A stretch of 17,094 bases of DNA from Flavobacteriales bacterium (lineage in GTDB: Bacteria > Bacteroidota > Bacteroidia > Flavobacteriales > Flavobacteriaceae). The notes beneath the pieces were generated by a model. That model made no database searches, had not been told where the DNA came from, and worked only from the letters and a program-made list of their open reading frames with translations. Made by a program: the position numbers and the translations under genes. Shown piece by piece: positions 15,516 to 17,094 of this stretch. Location: NCBI GenBank assembly GCA_002747735.1, contig PDQE01000014.1, positions 1 through 17,094 of the forward strand, written 5' to 3'. Position 1 is the first letter of the stretch. The number at the start of each line of letters is the position of its first letter.

Positions 15516-16162
15516 ATAAATCCAAATGAGAAAATGACATACATGGCAATGGACAGCACATAGTTGATGAGATACAATTTCCGCTGTGTGGCATCACCAA
15601 ATTTAAGGCTATCTGCTACCACCGTAAAAGGGATGGTAGAAGTATAATACACCAGTAGTCCTACATTTATCCAAAATGGAACGGAACGCTGAAACCGGAT
15701 AATTTTTTCTGACTGTAATAATTCTATAAAATAGAAAATAATACAAATGGTTAGAAATAAAGAACCTAAAACATCCGGATACTTAGACCAGGCTGTTAAA
15801 ATATCTTGTATAAAAACCCAGTTAATAATGGAAACTATTAAAAATAGTACAAAAAATAGTACAATTATTTTTTTGTAATTTGATGTGCTTAAAGATTTAT
15901 AATAAATTAAAAACAACATAGGATAAACCAAAAAGTATAAAATATTAAAAATAAAACTGTTGTATTTAATTCCTTTTTCATCTTCATAATAGAGACCCAG
16001 TTCAGCATGAAAGAGGCCCAATAATTCTGCCAAAACAATTAGCCAAAGCACCCAGATAATATATCTAAAACCGGTATTTTTATATTTAAAATAAAATACT
16101 GTTGCCAAAATAGCGGCCAGTATTTCTGAGTACAACCCTATTGTCCTGTAGATATCGAGCAT
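15497..16162 (-). CDS. Seven-helix integral membrane protein
   Basis: A 221-residue protein that I cannot assign to a named family. Seven hydrophobic segments are visible at about 10-27, 33-51, 69-90, 97-119, 131-149, 160-181 and 195-216, with a short basic C-terminus (WSKRD). Loops are short; the longest lie between helices 2 and 3 (about 52-68, acidic) and helices 6 and 7. There is no kinase, transporter or enzyme motif. The size and topology recall the seven-helix sensor regions fused to some kinases, but here encoded separately, two genes upstream of a kinase with almost no sensor of its own. It lies 11 bases after the lipoprotein gene and overlaps the following small membrane gene. A role as the input component is inference from context. 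Confidence 0.75.
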   Translation of the reverse strand: MLDIYRTIGLYSEILAAILATVFYFKYKNTGFRYIIWVLWLIVLAELLGLFHAELGLYYEDEKGIKYNSFIFNILYFLVYPMLFLIYYKSLSTSNYKKIIVLFFVLFLIVSIINWVFIQDILTAWSKYPDVLGSLFLTICIIFYFIELLQSEKIIRFQRSVPFWINVGLLVYYTSTIPFTVVADSLKFGDATQRKLYLINYVLSIAMYVIFSFGFIWSKRD

Positions 16163-16173
16163 TTACTTTGTTT

Positions 16174-16818
16174 TTAGTTATAGCTTGCAGGTGGTGTGTT
16201 TGTGTTTTTATTATACAATAAGCCATCTTCTTTATTTGCAAGATTAATAGAGAAACTTGCTCGTTGCATATCGCCTTGTTCTTGTTGCATATTTTCTCCA
16301 ATGTCTTCTCGTATCATTTTTTTTAGAAAAACCACTTGTGGTTTGCCGCCTCTGTCTTCTAAAGTATAACCGGATTGGGTGTCGTTTTCTTTGGTAGTGG
16401 GAGCTATAAAGAAGGTTTGTTGGTCTTTTTGTTCGTCTTTATCTGTAGATACACTGAGGTAAAATAATAAACCTTCTGGTGTAATGTCCTGCTCTTTTGA
16501 ACGCTGTTCTACATAGGCTATGTAATTTTTTAGTTCAGGTAAGCTGAGCCAGATTTTACGAGTATCTTCAAACTCATCACCGTATTTCTTTTTTAGTGTA
16601 TTCCTGAATAAAGAAATTCGTTCCGTTAAATAGTTTTGGTGCATGTCTATGGCTTTTTCTGTACTTATCAGGTGGCTGAGCATTTCTTTAGTAGGCTTCT
16701 GTGTTTGGGGGTCGTCTTTTTCAGTTGGATTGCTATTGCTACAAGCCAACAAAGTAAGAGTTCCAATAATCAAAAATAGATTTAAAAAGAGTTTAGGTTT
16801 AATGTTTACGGTTTTCAT
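16174..16818 (-). CDS. Predicted lipoprotein of unknown function
   Basis: A 214-residue protein with a lipoprotein signal: basic n-region (MKTVNIKPK), hydrophobic stretch and lipobox LTLLAC, with the acylated Cys at residue 26 followed by SNSNPTEKDDP, a hydrophilic linker. The mature part has a helical region (about 47-110, including STEKAIDMHQNYLTERISLF and LPELKNYIAYVEQ), then a probable beta-rich region with LLFYLSVSTDKDEQ, FFIAPTTKEN and KPQVVFLKKM. The end, NTNTPPASYN, is flexible. I recognise no named domain. It is the first gene of the minus-strand signalling cluster and would face the periplasm or outer membrane, so it could be a sensory partner or the regulated target of the two-component pair. 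Confidence 0.75.
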   Translation of the reverse strand: MKTVNIKPKLFLNLFLIIGTLTLLACSNSNPTEKDDPQTQKPTKEMLSHLISTEKAIDMHQNYLTERISLFRNTLKKKYGDEFEDTRKIWLSLPELKNYIAYVEQRSKEQDITPEGLLFYLSVSTDKDEQKDQQTFFIAPTTKENDTQSGYTLEDRGGKPQVVFLKKMIREDIGENMQQEQGDMQRASFSINLANKEDGLLYNKNTNTPPASYN

Positions 16819-16878
16819 AATTTGTGTTTTTTTAGATTAATAGTTTGCAAATTACAACTTTTTACCCATTGGCTATAT

Positions 16879-16893
16879 GGGGGTTTTTCCCCC
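16879..16893. repeat. Perfect G5-T5-C5 inverted repeat
   Basis: GGGGG (16879-16883), TTTTT (16884-16888) and CCCCC (16889-16893). This is highly unlikely by chance in such AT-rich DNA. It lies about 60 bases upstream of the lipoprotein ATG and about 45 bases upstream of the plus-strand -33 box, so it could serve both directions as an operator. Flanks are AT-rich (CTATAT and TAATA). Confidence 0.65.
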
Positions 16894-16938
16894 TAATAAA
16901 AGGGTGCTTTTCTGAATTGTTTTTGGGTACTTTTCCTC

Positions 16939-16969
16939 TTGAGGAGTGTGGTTTGTTTTTCCACCTTTG
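16939..16969 (+). promoter_or_regulatory. Bacteroidota-type promoter for the right-edge gene
   Basis: A TTG -33 box (16939-16941) is separated by 20 bases from CACCTTTG (16962-16969), which matches TAnnTTTG except for the first T. This is the best spaced -33/-7 pair in the window. Transcription would begin near 16976, so the ATG at 16981 would be almost leaderless and the ATG at 17064 would have a leader of about 90 bases. Confidence 0.55.
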
Positions 16970-16980
16970 TAACAACAAAA

Positions 16981-17067
16981 ATGAAAAAGGAAAAAAACGA
17001 GAAATTATTAAGCCATACTTCTTTCTCTCTCTTACAAACTACTGCTATGAAAAACAAATTGCTATGA
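16981..17067 (+). CDS. Short 28-codon frame upstream of the edge gene
   Basis: It begins MKKEKNEKLLSHTSFSLLQT and ends TAMKNKLL with a TGA that overlaps the next ATG as ATGA. It may be an upstream or leader peptide, or the former N-terminus of the gene at 17064: removing one copy of the 17-bp tandem repeat would put the two in the same frame. There is no independent evidence that it is translated. Confidence 0.3.
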   Translation: MKKEKNEKLLSHTSFSLLQTTAMKNKLL

Positions 17068-17077
17068 AAAAGAAATT
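17044..17077. repeat. 17-bp tandem duplication carrying a start codon
   Basis: GCTATGAAAAACAAATT (17044-17060) is followed directly by GCTATGAAAAAGAAATT (17061-17077), identical at 16 of 17 positions. Each copy contains ATG AAA AA. Seventeen is not a multiple of three, so the copies lie in different reading frames. Confidence 0.8.
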
Positions 17078-17094
17078 TCTCTACCGGCTTAATA
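17064..17094 (+). CDS. 5' end of a gene running off the right edge
   Basis: Only ten codons (MKKKFLYRLN) are visible. The basic start followed by hydrophobic and aromatic residues would suit the n-region of a signal peptide, but too little is present to judge. It lies downstream of the promoter at 16939-16969, and its ATG is in the second copy of the 17-bp repeat. It may be under the same control region as the signalling cluster. Confidence 0.45.
   Translation, partial: MKKKFLYRLN

Larger units (their letters stand above)
16819..16980. other. Divergent control region of the signalling cluster
   Basis: Non-coding stretch between the lipoprotein gene (minus) and the reading frames on the plus strand. 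It contains a perfect GGGGG-TTTTT-CCCCC hairpin, overlapping alternative pairings (CCCAT at 16865-16869 with ATGGG; CCC with the GGG near 16902), and a plus-strand promoter at 16939-16969. On the minus strand a near match GTAATTTG lies about 30 bases from the lipoprotein ATG; I do not call it. Confidence 0.6.

Noticed and set aside
1..17094. CRISPR arrays, tRNA or rRNA genes, insertion sequences and att sites
   Set aside because: No regularly spaced repeats, cloverleaf-type sequences, transposase or integrase motifs, or long terminal inverted repeats were seen.

Overview
The window looks like chromosomal DNA from a member of the Bacteroidota. It is AT-rich, has a C-terminal type IX secretion tail, carries matches to the Bacteroidota promoter element TAnnTTTG, encodes an OlsF-like amino-acid lipid synthase and a DUF1800/DUF1501 pair, and mostly lacks Shine-Dalgarno sites. 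Genus cannot be fixed from the sequence alone. Almost everything is coding; I see no rRNA, tRNA, CRISPR array or insertion sequence.

Left part (1-7.9 kb), central and amino-acid metabolism: fbp (minus) diverges from an SSAT-like acetyltransferase and a first aspartokinase. Next come a two-domain acyltransferase resembling OlsF and an overlapping gpsA, a membrane-lipid pair. Convergent to gpsA is a second aspartokinase whose 3' end is damaged: the frame stops early, but a recognisable aspartokinase C-terminus continues in another frame, so an out-of-frame deletion is likely. A free-standing ACT-domain protein diverges from it, and the shared intergenic region carries two inverted repeats.

Middle (7.9-13.9 kb): a DUF1800 gene followed by a DUF1501 gene, whose product has a Tat-like N-terminus and a type IX sorting tail. 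A minus-strand run follows: fabD, a crotonase-family gene that lacks one of the two classical catalytic glutamates, and a 55-residue membrane protein. A VUT/YhhQ-type queuosine-precursor transporter diverges from fabD.

Right part (13.9-17.1 kb): a compact minus-strand cluster reading lipoprotein, seven-helix membrane protein, very small one-helix membrane protein with an A9 tract, histidine kinase with almost no sensor region, and NarL-type response regulator. This looks like a split signalling system in which the upstream membrane and lipoprotein components may provide the input. The divergent control region holds a perfect GGGGG-T5-CCCCC hairpin, a good Bacteroidota promoter on the plus strand, and a 17-bp tandem duplication that includes the start codon of the gene running off the right edge.

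The observations most worth following are the deletion in the second aspartokinase, the five-gene sensory cluster with its G5/C5 palindrome, the start-codon duplication at the right edge, and the two small membrane genes.
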